This document shows positions 44,497 to 53,408 of a stretch of DNA of 64,000 bases, piece after piece (the stretch's first letter is position 1; every line of letters begins with the position of its first letter). The DNA comes from Duganella fentianensis. Its GTDB lineage: Bacteria; Pseudomonadota; Gammaproteobacteria; Burkholderiales; Burkholderiaceae_D. Position numbers and translations under genes: made by a program. Where the stretch lies: contig NZ_WWCL01000002.1 of NCBI RefSeq assembly GCF_009857835.1, positions 1,054,001-1,118,000 of the forward strand, given 5' to 3'. The notes below the pieces were generated by a model. The model made no database searches. It was not told the DNA's origin and was given only the letters and a program-made list of their open reading frames with translations.

Positions 44497-47132
44497 TACT
44501 TGACCTCCCAGATCATTGCCGCATCGCCCAATATGGCGCGGACCGCCTCCTGCTTGCGCGACAGGTATTGCCGATTAGCGGGCAGCAGCAATGCAAAATC
44601 GTCATAGTCGTCCCCTGCATCCGGCCCGGCAAGCGCATTCCCTGCACTGAAACTCTGGCTCGCCGCCAGCAGTGCCGTGCAAAGCTTGTCCATCGCCTCT
44701 TCTGGCGTCTGCAGCGGGACATCGCGCAAGTCACGCGTGTAAAACAGGCTTGCTCTCACCTCTTCCACCTGGCTCAAAAGTGTGCGCACCGCCAATGCGT
44801 AGAGACTGCGTTGAAGTTCAGCTCCACCGTCCAAAGTGGCATCGGCAGAAACGCCACGGCTACCGGTCTTGTAATCACGCACCGCTGCTAAGCGACCGTC
44901 CGCAGAAATGTCGAGGCGGTCAATCACACCTTTAATGGCCAGGCCGGTGCCTGGTACTATCACCGGTGCATTGACATCCCACGGTAAGCGGGCGCCGCCG
45001 TTCTGCGCGCCACCAAATCCCACTTCTGCGTAGGCTTTGCCATCCGGCAGGCTGCCATGTCCAAATTCCAGCGCAGCCGATGCAGCGACACCCGCCATCG
45101 TCAATGTCCGCTGCCAGAGGGCTGCCGGCGGCACCGATTCAGCTTCCTCCCAGCGTTGCGCCACCGTCGCAATCGCTTGCTGCAATGCAGACTTACGCTG
45201 TTCGCCGCTGGAGCGGAAATACGTCACACTGGCCTCAAGATGTTCCAGCGCCTCCTGCGATATGGCATGGACTAGTCTGCCAAACTGCACCGCATCCAGT
45301 TCCAGCAACTCATCTTCGGCCTCGGGCGCGCTCCACTTCAGCCCATAGCGCCAGAGATAGGCAATGGGATTACGCAGCAGTGTCCTCAAGGAACTGGCAG
45401 AATGGACCCGCCCGATCAAGCCGTGCATGGCCGGATGTCCCGATCGGATCAACCCGTCATGTGGGGTGATTGCGGCAGCATGCCAATCTCGCCAGACCGC
45501 TCTCGCTGAGACGGCATGCGAGGTTGCAGCAAACTCCTGTATTCGCCCAAACAGGCGATCCGCTTCGCTCGCAGCATGCTGCGCGGGCGCATTCCAGGCC
45601 CGATGTTCACAAGTATCCGCCCCTCGCAACAACACACTGGCAGACGCATGTCGGCCGGCGCCATCACAGCGGGAATACGAACAGATTAACTCGGAGCATG
45701 CTGTACTGAGGGACGCATAGGCCTGTCGGTCGGCATCCGCCAGCGAGCATGGCTCGAGTACCCGGGCGGGGACTATATGGGCAGGCAACAGCACATCTTC
45801 CCGGCTCTGGCGTGGCCACGAACCAGCATTCATCCCGAGTAGCCAGACATACGCGCGTGGCGCCGTCGCCAGCATAGCAGCCGGCATCCAGCTCACGTTG
45901 ACACAGCTATCGAGCCCGTCATCCTGGCGCAGGTTTGCAATGGTTTCCATGAGCGCCTCTGCTGGCCCGGCCAGCAATGCGCGTCGCCAGATCGCCAGTG
46001 CTCGACCGCTAAGCAACGTCTCTCCCACCTTTTCGGCCGCCGCCGGCCCCTCCAGCAGCAAGTCAATCACCGCTTTGAGCGCGGCCGTTCCATCGGCGCC
46101 CACTGGCCAGTCGGCCGCGGTCACCCTGGCCAACGCACGCCTCCATGAATGGGGGCTATGCAAGGTGAGTCTAGGTGGTAGGGCCCTTACCCAACCGTCC
46201 GGCAGGGCCTGCAGCTGACAGCGCCTCAGGCGCCGTCGGGTTGGACCATGCAGCAACACATCGGCCAGCGCCGCCGCACACTGCCCTTCGCGGGTAGCAG
46301 CAACGGGACGGCCGTGCGCAAAATGCAAGGCAATGCCAGTTTCCTGACTCAATCCCAGCAGTGCATCGTCATACTCGGCGGTATTGACACTGACCAGCGC
46401 AATCTCACTAGCCTGTACCTGCCCGCTAGCCAACAACCCGCGGACCCAGCGCATCGCTTCCAGCGCTTCATGCGCAGCGCGCGCCGCACTGATAATGCGA
46501 CGATGTGGTGTTCGCGCGACCTCCTGCGTTACCTCTACTGCACTGCCTGTCAGCCAGTCAGGCACGGCATTCTGGCGCGCGCACCACATCACGGGAGTCA
46601 CTTGCGCCAATGCCAGAAGAAGCGGCTGCCAGCAAGCATCAAGCTCAGCCAGACCCATCAGTGTAACGCGCCCCAGTAGCACCGGCGCCAGCGCTATGCG
46701 CGCAAGGGCCGCCGCCGCCAGATCCGGCGGCACCAGCATCGAACGTGGCAGACCGGCACGCAGTGCAGTATCCACTACCGCCAATGATTCAATGCGCGGG
46801 TTTGCATGCGCATTTGCCTGTAAATCGTATCCCGCTCGCCAGCATTTCCCCAGGGTGGCAAGTAATGCGCGCGGCGTACCGGGCAAATTGCGAATGGCTT
46901 CCAGCTCGCCGATTGCCAACGAAGGCAGACAGCTGCGCATGGTCTGTTGCAAGGTATCCTGATCCGCAGGCTGCGTAAAACCTCCAGCGAGACGCGCTGC
47001 TAGCTGTTCGAATAGCAGTACTTGCGTGCCCTGCTGACCAGAACGCGCCATCTGTAACCGCAATTGGCGAGCAGCGTGGGGATTTGCCGCAACGATAGTA
47101 CGGCGCGCAGTGATGACGGAGACGGAGGGCAT
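44496..47132 (-). CDS. AddB-like PD-(D/E)XK nuclease protein, 878 aa
   Basis: Partner subunit of the AddA-like helicase. The N-terminal part (SVITARRTIVAANPHAARQL) occupies the place of a helicase motif I but has no Walker A, so it is likely inactive as an ATPase. The C-terminal nuclease domain shows IAYLWRYGLKW, KGVIDRLDISADGRLAAVRD and DYKTGSRG with LQRSLYALAVRTLL. The Cys cluster that holds an iron-sulfur centre in true AddB is not seen (one Cys in the last 100 residues), a departure from repair-type AddB. It starts 16 bp after the stop of the upstream gene at 47149. Confidence 0.88.
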   Translation of the reverse strand: MPSVSVITARRTIVAANPHAARQLRLQMARSGQQGTQVLLFEQLAARLAGGFTQPADQDTLQQTMRSCLPSLAIGELEAIRNLPGTPRALLATLGKCWRAGYDLQANAHANPRIESLAVVDTALRAGLPRSMLVPPDLAAAALARIALAPVLLGRVTLMGLAELDACWQPLLLALAQVTPVMWCARQNAVPDWLTGSAVEVTQEVARTPHRRIISAARAAHEALEAMRWVRGLLASGQVQASEIALVSVNTAEYDDALLGLSQETGIALHFAHGRPVAATREGQCAAALADVLLHGPTRRRLRRCQLQALPDGWVRALPPRLTLHSPHSWRRALARVTAADWPVGADGTAALKAVIDLLLEGPAAAEKVGETLLSGRALAIWRRALLAGPAEALMETIANLRQDDGLDSCVNVSWMPAAMLATAPRAYVWLLGMNAGSWPRQSREDVLLPAHIVPARVLEPCSLADADRQAYASLSTACSELICSYSRCDGAGRHASASVLLRGADTCEHRAWNAPAQHAASEADRLFGRIQEFAATSHAVSARAVWRDWHAAAITPHDGLIRSGHPAMHGLIGRVHSASSLRTLLRNPIAYLWRYGLKWSAPEAEDELLELDAVQFGRLVHAISQEALEHLEASVTYFRSSGEQRKSALQQAIATVAQRWEEAESVPPAALWQRTLTMAGVAASAALEFGHGSLPDGKAYAEVGFGGAQNGGARLPWDVNAPVIVPGTGLAIKGVIDRLDISADGRLAAVRDYKTGSRGVSADATLDGGAELQRSLYALAVRTLLSQVEEVRASLFYTRDLRDVPLQTPEEAMDKLCTALLAASQSFSAGNALAGPDAGDDYDDFALLLPANRQYLSRKQEAVRAILGDAAMIWEVK

Positions 47133-47148
47133 ATAGACGCTGATTTAT

Positions 47149-47736
47149 CTAGACCGGCCGGAGCACGTAGTGATTATCGTCAGCTATTTCGAAAAACAGT
47201 TCGCCATCCGGCGCAGGAGCAGAATCCCACAAGCGAACGATAGAAACGGCCTCGTTGACGAGATCTGCCAGCAAGGAACTCGCCGCCATACTGGCCTGGA
47301 GCTCCGCTTTCGTCACACCAGGAAGGAACAACGCCGCACAGGGCATCATTGCCGTCAAACCGGATATGCCCTTTTGCTGTAGACGCTGAGTCACGAGCCG
47401 CTGCAAGTTTTTCAGATCGGGATGATCGCGTGCATCAGGAACAGAGAGCTGTATTACCGGCGGATCGAAACCAAATTCGATGCGGCAGGCCATGTAGCGA
47501 TCATCTGCATCAATCGCCGCAGAAGCATTCTTCAACGCCAATTCAGGCGAAGGACTGGCGTAGACGGCGTTGCGCCGCGACGGCAAGTGCAACGGACGGG
47601 CGTACTCCCACAGATTATCGACCAGATATGGGACATTGCTTGGCAATCGGGCGGTAGGGATTCGGCGCAGAATAAGCTCTGCTTGAAACTGACGACTAGG
47701 CACTGCGCGATATAAATCCATCCGATATACACCCAT
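47149..47736 (-). CDS. Conserved-looking hypothetical protein upstream of the AddAB-like pair, 195 aa
   Basis: I do not firmly recognise the family. The order LYRAVPSRQF, NVPYLVDNLWEYARPLHLPS, RRNAVYASPSPELALKNASA and FFEIADDNHYVLRP is faintly like the R-S-E layout of ADP-ribosyltransferase or RES-type folds, but I cannot confirm it. Either ATG (47736 or 47721) could be the start; neither has a good ribosome site. It is the first gene of the operon with the AddB- and AddA-like genes, 16 bp before the former. Confidence 0.65.
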   Translation of the reverse strand: MGVYRMDLYRAVPSRQFQAELILRRIPTARLPSNVPYLVDNLWEYARPLHLPSRRNAVYASPSPELALKNASAAIDADDRYMACRIEFGFDPPVIQLSVPDARDHPDLKNLQRLVTQRLQQKGISGLTAMMPCAALFLPGVTKAELQASMAASSLLADLVNEAVSIVRLWDSAPAPDGELFFEIADDNHYVLRPV

Positions 47737-48181
47737 AAGTGCGAGCCAACCGATAGCGGCGGATCTGTGTTTGAAATTGCGTTTTCTACCGCGACGAAAC
47801 CGCGATAGAAACAGCAGATGTCGCGTTCACTCCTGCCACCGTCTTCATAGGTCGCAGGTGTGATCCTGACAGCAACCGCGACAATGGAGGTCGCAGAGCG
47901 ACTGGCCGGACAATCTTTACCTATTCTAAAGTATTCCCAGTAGGCAATTCTCACAATTTGTCACACTACAGGAAAAGACTCAGGCCAGCATGCATGGCGA
48001 CGGCAGCGAATTTAAGTGATGTGATCCGTAACCCGAGGCTACCCGAAAGAGGCTAAAGCCGGGCGAACCACAGGGCCTAGCAATGTCGTCAGCAATAAAA
48101 CTCTCCCCTTCGTCGCGACATAGGCTGTCGTCAGCACTACTAGGATGATCACTCATCCCAACCACTTGAGAGCACCTGATC
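47737..48181. other. Intergenic region between divergent genes, with inverted-repeat elements
   Basis: It lies between the minus-strand operon (47736) and a small plus-strand gene (48182). It contains TGTCGCGTTCA at 47819-47829, its inverse CGCGACA at 47877-47883, a broken palindrome GCGACA/TGTCGT at 48115-48131 and a perfect GGATGA/TCATCC repeat at 48143-48158. The TGTCGCG core recurs as a perfect palindrome at 51242. Both promoters of this region are expected here. Confidence 0.5.
48143..48158. promoter_or_regulatory. Perfect inverted repeat just upstream of the small repeat protein gene
   Basis: Arms GGATGA and TCATCC around TCAC, ending 23 bp before the ATG at 48182. It could be an operator or an mRNA leader hairpin. 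Confidence 0.4.
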
Positions 48182-48379
48182 ATGAACCGACAGCGACTGA
48201 CTGACCGCACCTATCGCACCATAGGCTATATCGACACTGCATCAGACGGAAAACAGACCGGACACAATGCGCAATTCCGGACCGTAGGCCACTACGACCC
48301 ACGCACCAACAGAACGGTCGATGCACAATACCGTGTCGTTGGCTACGGCAATTTGCTGGTTTCTCTCATTACCGCATAA
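48182..48379 (+). CDS. Small protein with three YRTIGY-type repeats, 65 aa
   Basis: The sequence contains three near-identical beta-hairpin-like units: YRTIGYIDTASDG, FRTVGHYDPRTN and YRVVGYGNLL, separated by about 15-20 residues (TGHNAQ, TVDAQ spacers). There is no signal peptide or cysteine. I do not know a function. The regular repeats and good start context argue that it is a real gene, divergent from the AddAB-like operon and preceded by inverted repeats. Confidence 0.6.
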   Translation: MNRQRLTDRTYRTIGYIDTASDGKQTGHNAQFRTVGHYDPRTNRTVDAQYRVVGYGNLLVSLITA

Positions 48380-48431
48380 CAGCCAGGGTATCGGCCAGCG
48401 TTACCACTTTGCGCTGGCCGTCTGAATTCTC

Positions 48432-48701
48432 CTAGGGACAAAGTACCTGTGCCTGCCTCAGACCGTCCTTGTCAATATAAATCGACCAGCAGCCTAGCCT
48501 CTCGAGTCGCTTTGCCAGTGCCAGCGAGCGAGCCAACGAAAAGCCGAATCTGATCTGTAACACGGTTTCAGGGGAACTAATCAGACCTCCCTCAGCATGC
48601 TCGAGCAAGCGGACAAACGACATCGCCTGCGCCAGCAAAGCGTCAGAAAACGTATTTTGGCCGACTGCATCCGATGGTATGCCTGCTTCATCACTATTCA
48701 T
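48432..48701 (-). CDS. Small winged-helix protein (FtsK-gamma-like), 89 aa
   Basis: The C-terminal 50 residues (TVLQIRFGFSLARSLALAKR, LERLGCWSIYID) have the spacing of the FtsK gamma-type winged helix (LQR.F..GY.RA..L...LE..G). GAGGAA precedes the ATG by 5 bp. It aligns with the gene at 49039: LQ.xFx.GxxxAxxLAxxLxxxGxW..xIDxDG. It may be a small DNA-binding regulator. It converges on the repeat protein gene at 48182. Confidence 0.6.
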   Translation of the reverse strand: MNSDEAGIPSDAVGQNTFSDALLAQAMSFVRLLEHAEGGLISSPETVLQIRFGFSLARSLALAKRLERLGCWSIYIDKDGLRQAQVLCP

Positions 48702-49038
48702 GTATTCCTCAGCAGCTAGACGACATCGCTAGCTTACGAAGTACTGCGACAGTTTATGTCGCTAGGAATGCATTAGCCTGAAAGCACCCTATACCCAAAG
48801 TCGGTGGCCGTACTCTGCTAATTGCGCTGGATAGACAAGCCCTACCACTGCGACGGCATTTGTCGCGCAGACTCGGAGAATAAGCGGGGTTCGACACACG
48901 CGACCAACTGAATTGAATTGATAACCCTCAGTGATGGGCTAGTCCCGTTCGCCGGAATTCAGCGTCGGCGAACCTCACTGTTCGCTACGCTGAGAGATTT
49001 CCTTGCACCGCCAGACAACCTTAAATGAGCAGATAGAC
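48702..49038. other. 337-bp gap between two divergent small winged-helix genes
   Basis: No ORF with content. The gap must contain the two divergent promoters. I see no clear long palindrome in it. Confidence 0.4.
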
Positions 49039-49383
49039 ATGGGACTTCCCGCCTTGAATTGGCTACTATACAAACTTTTAATTGGCATAAGCTCCCAGTG
49101 TAGACATCACACCTGCAGAGCCGTGTGCATGAAACTGGGCTTGAAGAAGGGCATGGCATTCCTGATGTTTTCGGAAGCCGTCGCGTTGATCACACGCCTG
49201 TATGAAATGGGGACGTTGCGTGTGTACAATCCAGTGTCGCGGTTACAGCGTGAGTTCCGACTTGGCTACCGGTCCGCTTGTCTACTCGCAAGGCTTCTCG
49301 ATACAGAAGGCTATTGGCGAAGAACGATCGACTTAGATGGGACGCACATCGCCATACTGGCCCCCATCAAAAACAAAACGTGA
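49039..49383 (+). CDS. Small winged-helix protein (FtsK-gamma-like), paralogue, 114 aa or shorter
   Basis: The start is uncertain: ATG 49039 or ATG 49129; the segment from 49129 (MKLGLKKGMAFLMFSEAVAL) aligns best with the paralogue at 48432. The wHTH-like core is RLQREFRLGYRSACLLARLL followed by DTEGYWRRTIDLDGTHIAIL. It is divergent from its paralogue and lies 88 bp from the stop of the WYL gene. Function unknown, probably DNA binding. Confidence 0.6.
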   Translation: MGLPALNWLLYKLLIGISSQCRHHTCRAVCMKLGLKKGMAFLMFSEAVALITRLYEMGTLRVYNPVSRLQREFRLGYRSACLLARLLDTEGYWRRTIDLDGTHIAILAPIKNKT

Positions 49384-49471
49384 AATAGAAACCACTGGTG
49401 CAATTAGGTGCGATCACCAGTTGTATGGTAACAGACGTATGCCTGCAGTGCAGAATTATATTAACTTCGGC

Positions 49472-50479
49472 TTACGCATAAGATTCCGCCATCCGCGCTG
49501 CGATTGCAGACATTTCCTTGCGCAGACTCTCTGGCCCCTGGACCACCACACCATCGCCGAAGCCGAGCAACCACCAAACCAGTGCCCGGGTGTTTGGCAC
49601 GGTGGCAGCCAGATGCAGATGACCGGTCTCAGCTACCGATAGCTGCTGATCAGCACTCAGCGGCGTCTCAAACAAATGCTCCCCTGCCGCACGGCTGAAG
49701 ATAGCTTTCAGTCGAATGGGACCACCCGCCACAAAGCCAAATTGTCCCGACGCTATATACTCATCGATGTCAAAATTAGGCAAACGTCGGGCCGCTTCAT
49801 AGCGTAGTGCCACCTGCTGGACACGGTGCAGCGCCAGCGTGCGCACATCGGTGAACTCACCAAACATACAGACCAGATAAATGATTCCGCCGCGCTGCAC
49901 AACCGCCAGCGGGTGGACCACTTCATACACGGTCGCGACCGTGGCATCGCGCTTTCGGTAATGCAACTTGATCTGCTGATCCTGCATCAAAGCCAGATAG
50001 ATCGCGCGCTGACACTCGTCGTTGACCTTGGGAGGCAGCAAAGGCTGCTGTGGCGCCGCGCTACGCACTTTGCCCAGCCAACTGCGCGAAGGCGCACTGA
50101 TATCCACCGACGACAAGGTTCGTGCAGCCGAGCGAAAATGCGGCCCCAATGCTTCGAATGTGCTTGGTGGTAGCTGATGGCGAAGGTGCTGTTCGACCAT
50201 CGCAAGCGTCAATGCTTCCGGTAGTGTCAGCGCAGGCAGATCAAAACTGGTCGCTTCGCGCAACCAGCTCCAACCATATGGTTTATCCCTGCTGTCGACG
50301 ACAATGGGAAAAACAGTAGCGAGTTCCTGCAAATCACGCTCGACGGTTCGTTTCGTCACCGGGAACTCGGCAGCACTCAACTGTTCGCACAATTCGCGCG
50401 CCGAGATCTTCGCGGGTGCCCGTGGCACCATCCGAAGCATATGCCACTGGCGTAACAAGGACTGCTGATTGGTCGCCAT
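49472..50479 (-). CDS. WYL-domain transcriptional regulator, 335 aa
   Basis: The start at 50479 (MATNQQSLLRQWHMLRMVPR) has GGAG at suitable distance; a longer ATG form from 50569 lacks one. N-terminal HTH (ISARELCEQLSAAEFPVTKR, TVERDLQELATVFPI), then the WYL core QQIKLHYRKRDATVATVYEV, VHPLAVVQRGGIIYLVCMFG, LALHRVQQV, and a WCX domain ending VQGPESLRKEMSAIAARM. It differs from the WYL protein at 38029, so each module has its own regulator. Confidence 0.9.
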   Translation of the reverse strand: MATNQQSLLRQWHMLRMVPRAPAKISARELCEQLSAAEFPVTKRTVERDLQELATVFPIVVDSRDKPYGWSWLREATSFDLPALTLPEALTLAMVEQHLRHQLPPSTFEALGPHFRSAARTLSSVDISAPSRSWLGKVRSAAPQQPLLPPKVNDECQRAIYLALMQDQQIKLHYRKRDATVATVYEVVHPLAVVQRGGIIYLVCMFGEFTDVRTLALHRVQQVALRYEAARRLPNFDIDEYIASGQFGFVAGGPIRLKAIFSRAAGEHLFETPLSADQQLSVAETGHLHLAATVPNTRALVWWLLGFGDGVVVQGPESLRKEMSAIAARMAESYA

Positions 50480-50702
50480 CAGCCCTGCTCCGCTGTCATC
50501 CAGGAAGCTGTCCCATACGCAGCCAACAAAGTTCCCCACATATTCTGCATTCCCCGAACTATCTGCCATCGTGGCATGCGAGTCTGTCTCAAGACGGAGA
50601 CCAGATCCATTAGAGCGCCCATGTCATCCTTTAAATTCCTGCAAGCGGAGACAAGTTCGCCCGCAGCTCCTTCATCGGCTTATCTTAGCAAAGAGATTGA
50701 AT

Positions 50703-51188
50703 TTAGGAAACGTTATCGAACCGAATGGATGCAGAAAGAACTATATGAACAAGATCGGCTATGCCGGGCGCGGCAGATCCCCGCTTCCCCGCAATATTCA
50801 ACACCCGGACCCGATGACGCGCCAAAAAACGGGCCACATACTGGGGGTGAACCGATGGACGCACATGCAACCACGGTTTGCCATGTGCATCAGCGAATTG
50901 TGCTGTGCGAGCCGATCCGCCCGACAACGCATCATCTAGGGTAAATATCAACGTCGCATCGCTATCGCGCACATTCCACTCGGTACGTTTGAGATAGCCC
51001 GAACCCGGCGTTTCCTTCAGCGCGTATGTCGACGGAATTTCACCGTCCTCCGACCTGCGCCCTTTAGGGCACCAACCGCCATAGGGTATCCCCGCGGCAA
51101 TCGCCCAGTCCAACCCCGCCCGGTCTGCTCCCGTCTGGCCACCTGAGACCACCATAAACGATGGATCAACCACAAAGATCTCCGACAT
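50703..51188 (-). CDS. SLOG/YpsA-like putative nucleotide-binding protein (molybdenum-carrier annotation), 161 aa
   Basis: Rossmannoid protein with the family motif FMVVSGGQTGADRAGLDWAI, AGIPYGGWCPKGRRSEDGEI, YLKRTEWNVRDSDATLIFTL and GGSARTAQFADAHGKPWLHV. The database label for this family, putative molybdenum carrier, is weakly founded; SLOG proteins are better known as nucleotide-signal binders or ligand sensors in conflict systems. It is 91 bp from a 21-bp palindrome and divergent from the AAA+ ATPase. Confidence 0.85.
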   Translation of the reverse strand: MSEIFVVDPSFMVVSGGQTGADRAGLDWAIAAGIPYGGWCPKGRRSEDGEIPSTYALKETPGSGYLKRTEWNVRDSDATLIFTLDDALSGGSARTAQFADAHGKPWLHVRPSVHPQYVARFLARHRVRVLNIAGKRGSAAPGIADLVHIVLSASIRFDNVS

Positions 51189-51241
51189 GTTTTACCTCCG
51201 TACGAAAGAGGATGACATTAACAGCGCTATACGACAAGCCA

Positions 51242-51262
51242 TGTCGCGTCAATGACGCGACA
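51242..51262. promoter_or_regulatory. Perfect 21-bp palindrome in the SLOG / AAA+ divergent promoter
   Basis: The arm TGTCGCGTCA is inverted around a central A. It lies 53 bp upstream of the SLOG start and 61 bp upstream of the AAA+ start. The TGTCGCG half-site recurs upstream of the AddAB-like operon and of the gene at 48182. It is the best operator candidate for the module's WYL regulator. Confidence 0.6.
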
Positions 51263-51323
51263 CAAAACGTCGCACCCCAATAGAAAATCTGGAACTGACC
51301 CTATTCAACTCAGGAGAAGTTTC

Positions 51324-53408
51324 ATGGCTCGTCACTACATCTCACACCGCCACTACGTCAGCTCCCCCATCATCCATCTTTGGGTGTTGCGCATGCTCAT
51401 GTCGCTGGGAGGACATCGTAACTTCATACGTTCTCGCGACTTTTCCGATGACGAATTGGCGGACATCCTCGGTCTTGGCAAGTGGCTAGATACCGACGAA
51501 CAGGAGTTTGACGCTACTGAGGTGAAAAAAATACTGACGGATCAACTCCGCCTTGCCAGCAAGTCCCCCGCCCCTCCCCTGCCTCCAATACTCAAGGCAA
51601 ATATCGAGCGGCTAGCAATACGCGTCGGCATGAATCAAGTCGAGTGCCACATACTGGCCTTCGCCGCCATGTTGCATCACGAAGACACCTTGGACAAAGG
51701 CGCCGACACACTCAGCGTCATCGCGACGTCTGACATAGCAAGTGTGCTTGCCAAGATACTGGATCTACCCACTTCAGATGTACGTACCGCGCTGGCCAAC
51801 CAGGGCGTACTGGCGCGCTCTGGACTATTAAGTGTTGACCGTTCAGGCGCTGCGCCATTGCGCTCAAAACTGGACCTACTATCGAACCAGTTTGCCGATG
51901 CGATACTGGGAACAGAAACTGACCCATTGAATTTGCTGCGCGATACCGTCGCGCCAAGCCCACCCGCACGCTTAACCTTGGATGATTTCAGCCACATCCA
52001 CGAGGCGCTAACCTTACTGCGCCCGTATCTGACGCGCGTCATCCAAGAGGGTCGAACGGGCGTCAATATATTTATTTACGGTCCACCCGGTACTGGCAAG
52101 AGCGAACTGGCACGTACGCTTGCCGCAGAACTCCACTGCGAGCTATTGGAAATTGCTAGCGAAGATGATGATGGCGATGCCGTCACTGGTGAACGACGTC
52201 TGCGCGCCTATCGCGCAGCACAATGCTTCTTTGACCAACGCCATGCACTGTTAGTGTTCGATGAAGTCGAAGACATCTTCAGCAATGGCATCATCCAGTT
52301 CGGCAACCGTAGTACCGCAGTCCGTTGCAAGGCATGGCTGAACCGCACGCTGGAAAACAATCGCGTTCCCACCATATGGATCTCGAACTCCATCCAGGGG
52401 ATAGATCCCGCATTCATGCGTCGCTTTGACCTGCAAATCGAGTTGCCGATCCCGCCCCGGCAGCAAAGGGAACGCATACTGCACAGCGTCTGCAGCGATC
52501 TCGCAGATACCCGCACCTTGGCCATGATGGCCGGCGTCGAAAACCTCGCCCCAGCTGTGGTCGAGCGGGCCGCCAATGTAGTGCGCACGATTCGTACCGA
52601 TATCGCTGATGGCCATCTGGCAGAGGCACTGATGTGGCTGACCAATCGCTCCCTCGAGGCACAAGGCCACCGCGGAATAGACTTGTCCGACGCACCCAGC
52701 GCGCCCGAACAATATGACACAGGCCTACTCAATACGGACGTAGACCTCGAAACTATCAAAGCTAGCTTGATGAAACATGCGAGTGCACGTATCTGTCTAT
52801 ACGGCCCACCAGGAACGGGCAAGAGCGGCTTTGGGCGCTGGCTTGCGCTTCAACTTGACAAGCCGCTCGTCCTACGCAGCGTCTCAGAGCTAAGTTCAAA
52901 GTGGGTCGGGGATAGCGAGAAAGCTATTGCGGCCGCATTCCGTCAAGCAGAGAGGGAGAAAGCCATATTGATGCTCGACGAAGTGGATAGTTTTCTCCGC
53001 AATCGCGCTGGTGCGAGGGAAGTCTGGGAAGTCACACAAGTCAATGAAATGCTGACCCGCATGGAATCCTTTGAAGGGATATTTATTGCATCGACCAACC
53101 TGATGGATAGCTTAGATCCCGCAGCACTGCGCCGCTTCGACTTAAAGATTGAACTCGGCTATCTACGCCCAGAACAGGCAACACAGCTCTTGCTGAGAAC
53201 CTGCCATGCACTGAATCTCGGAGATCCCACACAACATGACTGCCTTCAGCTTGGCAGTATCGGATGCCTCACGCCCGGTGACTTTGCAAGCGTAACGAGA
53301 CGACACCGGGTTAGTCCGTTCAGCTCCAACAGTGCACTAATTTCTGCATTACGTATGGAATGTGCACTAAAGCCCAATCGCCCGCACTCTATGGGCTTCC
53401 TGTCTTAG
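51324..53408 (+). CDS. Tandem AAA+ ATPase (Cdc48-like double ring), 694 aa
   Basis: The start at 51324 has AGGAG 7 bp upstream. There are two AAA+ modules. The first has YGPPGTGKSELARTLAAEL (about residue 252), ALLVFDEVEDIF and FMRRFDLQIELPIPP. The second has YGPPGTGKSGFGRWLALQL (about 492), ELSSKWVGDSEKAIAAAFRQ, AILMLDEVDSFLRNRAG and ALRRFDLKIELGYL with arginine-finger positions. The N-terminal 200 residues form a helical domain of unknown type. It is divergent from SLOG and probably acts as a remodelling motor in the module. Confidence 0.9.
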   Translation: MARHYISHRHYVSSPIIHLWVLRMLMSLGGHRNFIRSRDFSDDELADILGLGKWLDTDEQEFDATEVKKILTDQLRLASKSPAPPLPPILKANIERLAIRVGMNQVECHILAFAAMLHHEDTLDKGADTLSVIATSDIASVLAKILDLPTSDVRTALANQGVLARSGLLSVDRSGAAPLRSKLDLLSNQFADAILGTETDPLNLLRDTVAPSPPARLTLDDFSHIHEALTLLRPYLTRVIQEGRTGVNIFIYGPPGTGKSELARTLAAELHCELLEIASEDDDGDAVTGERRLRAYRAAQCFFDQRHALLVFDEVEDIFSNGIIQFGNRSTAVRCKAWLNRTLENNRVPTIWISNSIQGIDPAFMRRFDLQIELPIPPRQQRERILHSVCSDLADTRTLAMMAGVENLAPAVVERAANVVRTIRTDIADGHLAEALMWLTNRSLEAQGHRGIDLSDAPSAPEQYDTGLLNTDVDLETIKASLMKHASARICLYGPPGTGKSGFGRWLALQLDKPLVLRSVSELSSKWVGDSEKAIAAAFRQAEREKAILMLDEVDSFLRNRAGAREVWEVTQVNEMLTRMESFEGIFIASTNLMDSLDPAALRRFDLKIELGYLRPEQATQLLLRTCHALNLGDPTQHDCLQLGSIGCLTPGDFASVTRRHRVSPFSSNSALISALRMECALKPNRPHSMGFLS

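Noticed and set aside
51252..51323. Upstream ATG start for the AAA+ gene
   Set aside because: It falls inside the 21-bp palindrome and lacks a ribosome site, whereas the ATG at 51324 has AGGAG at proper spacing.
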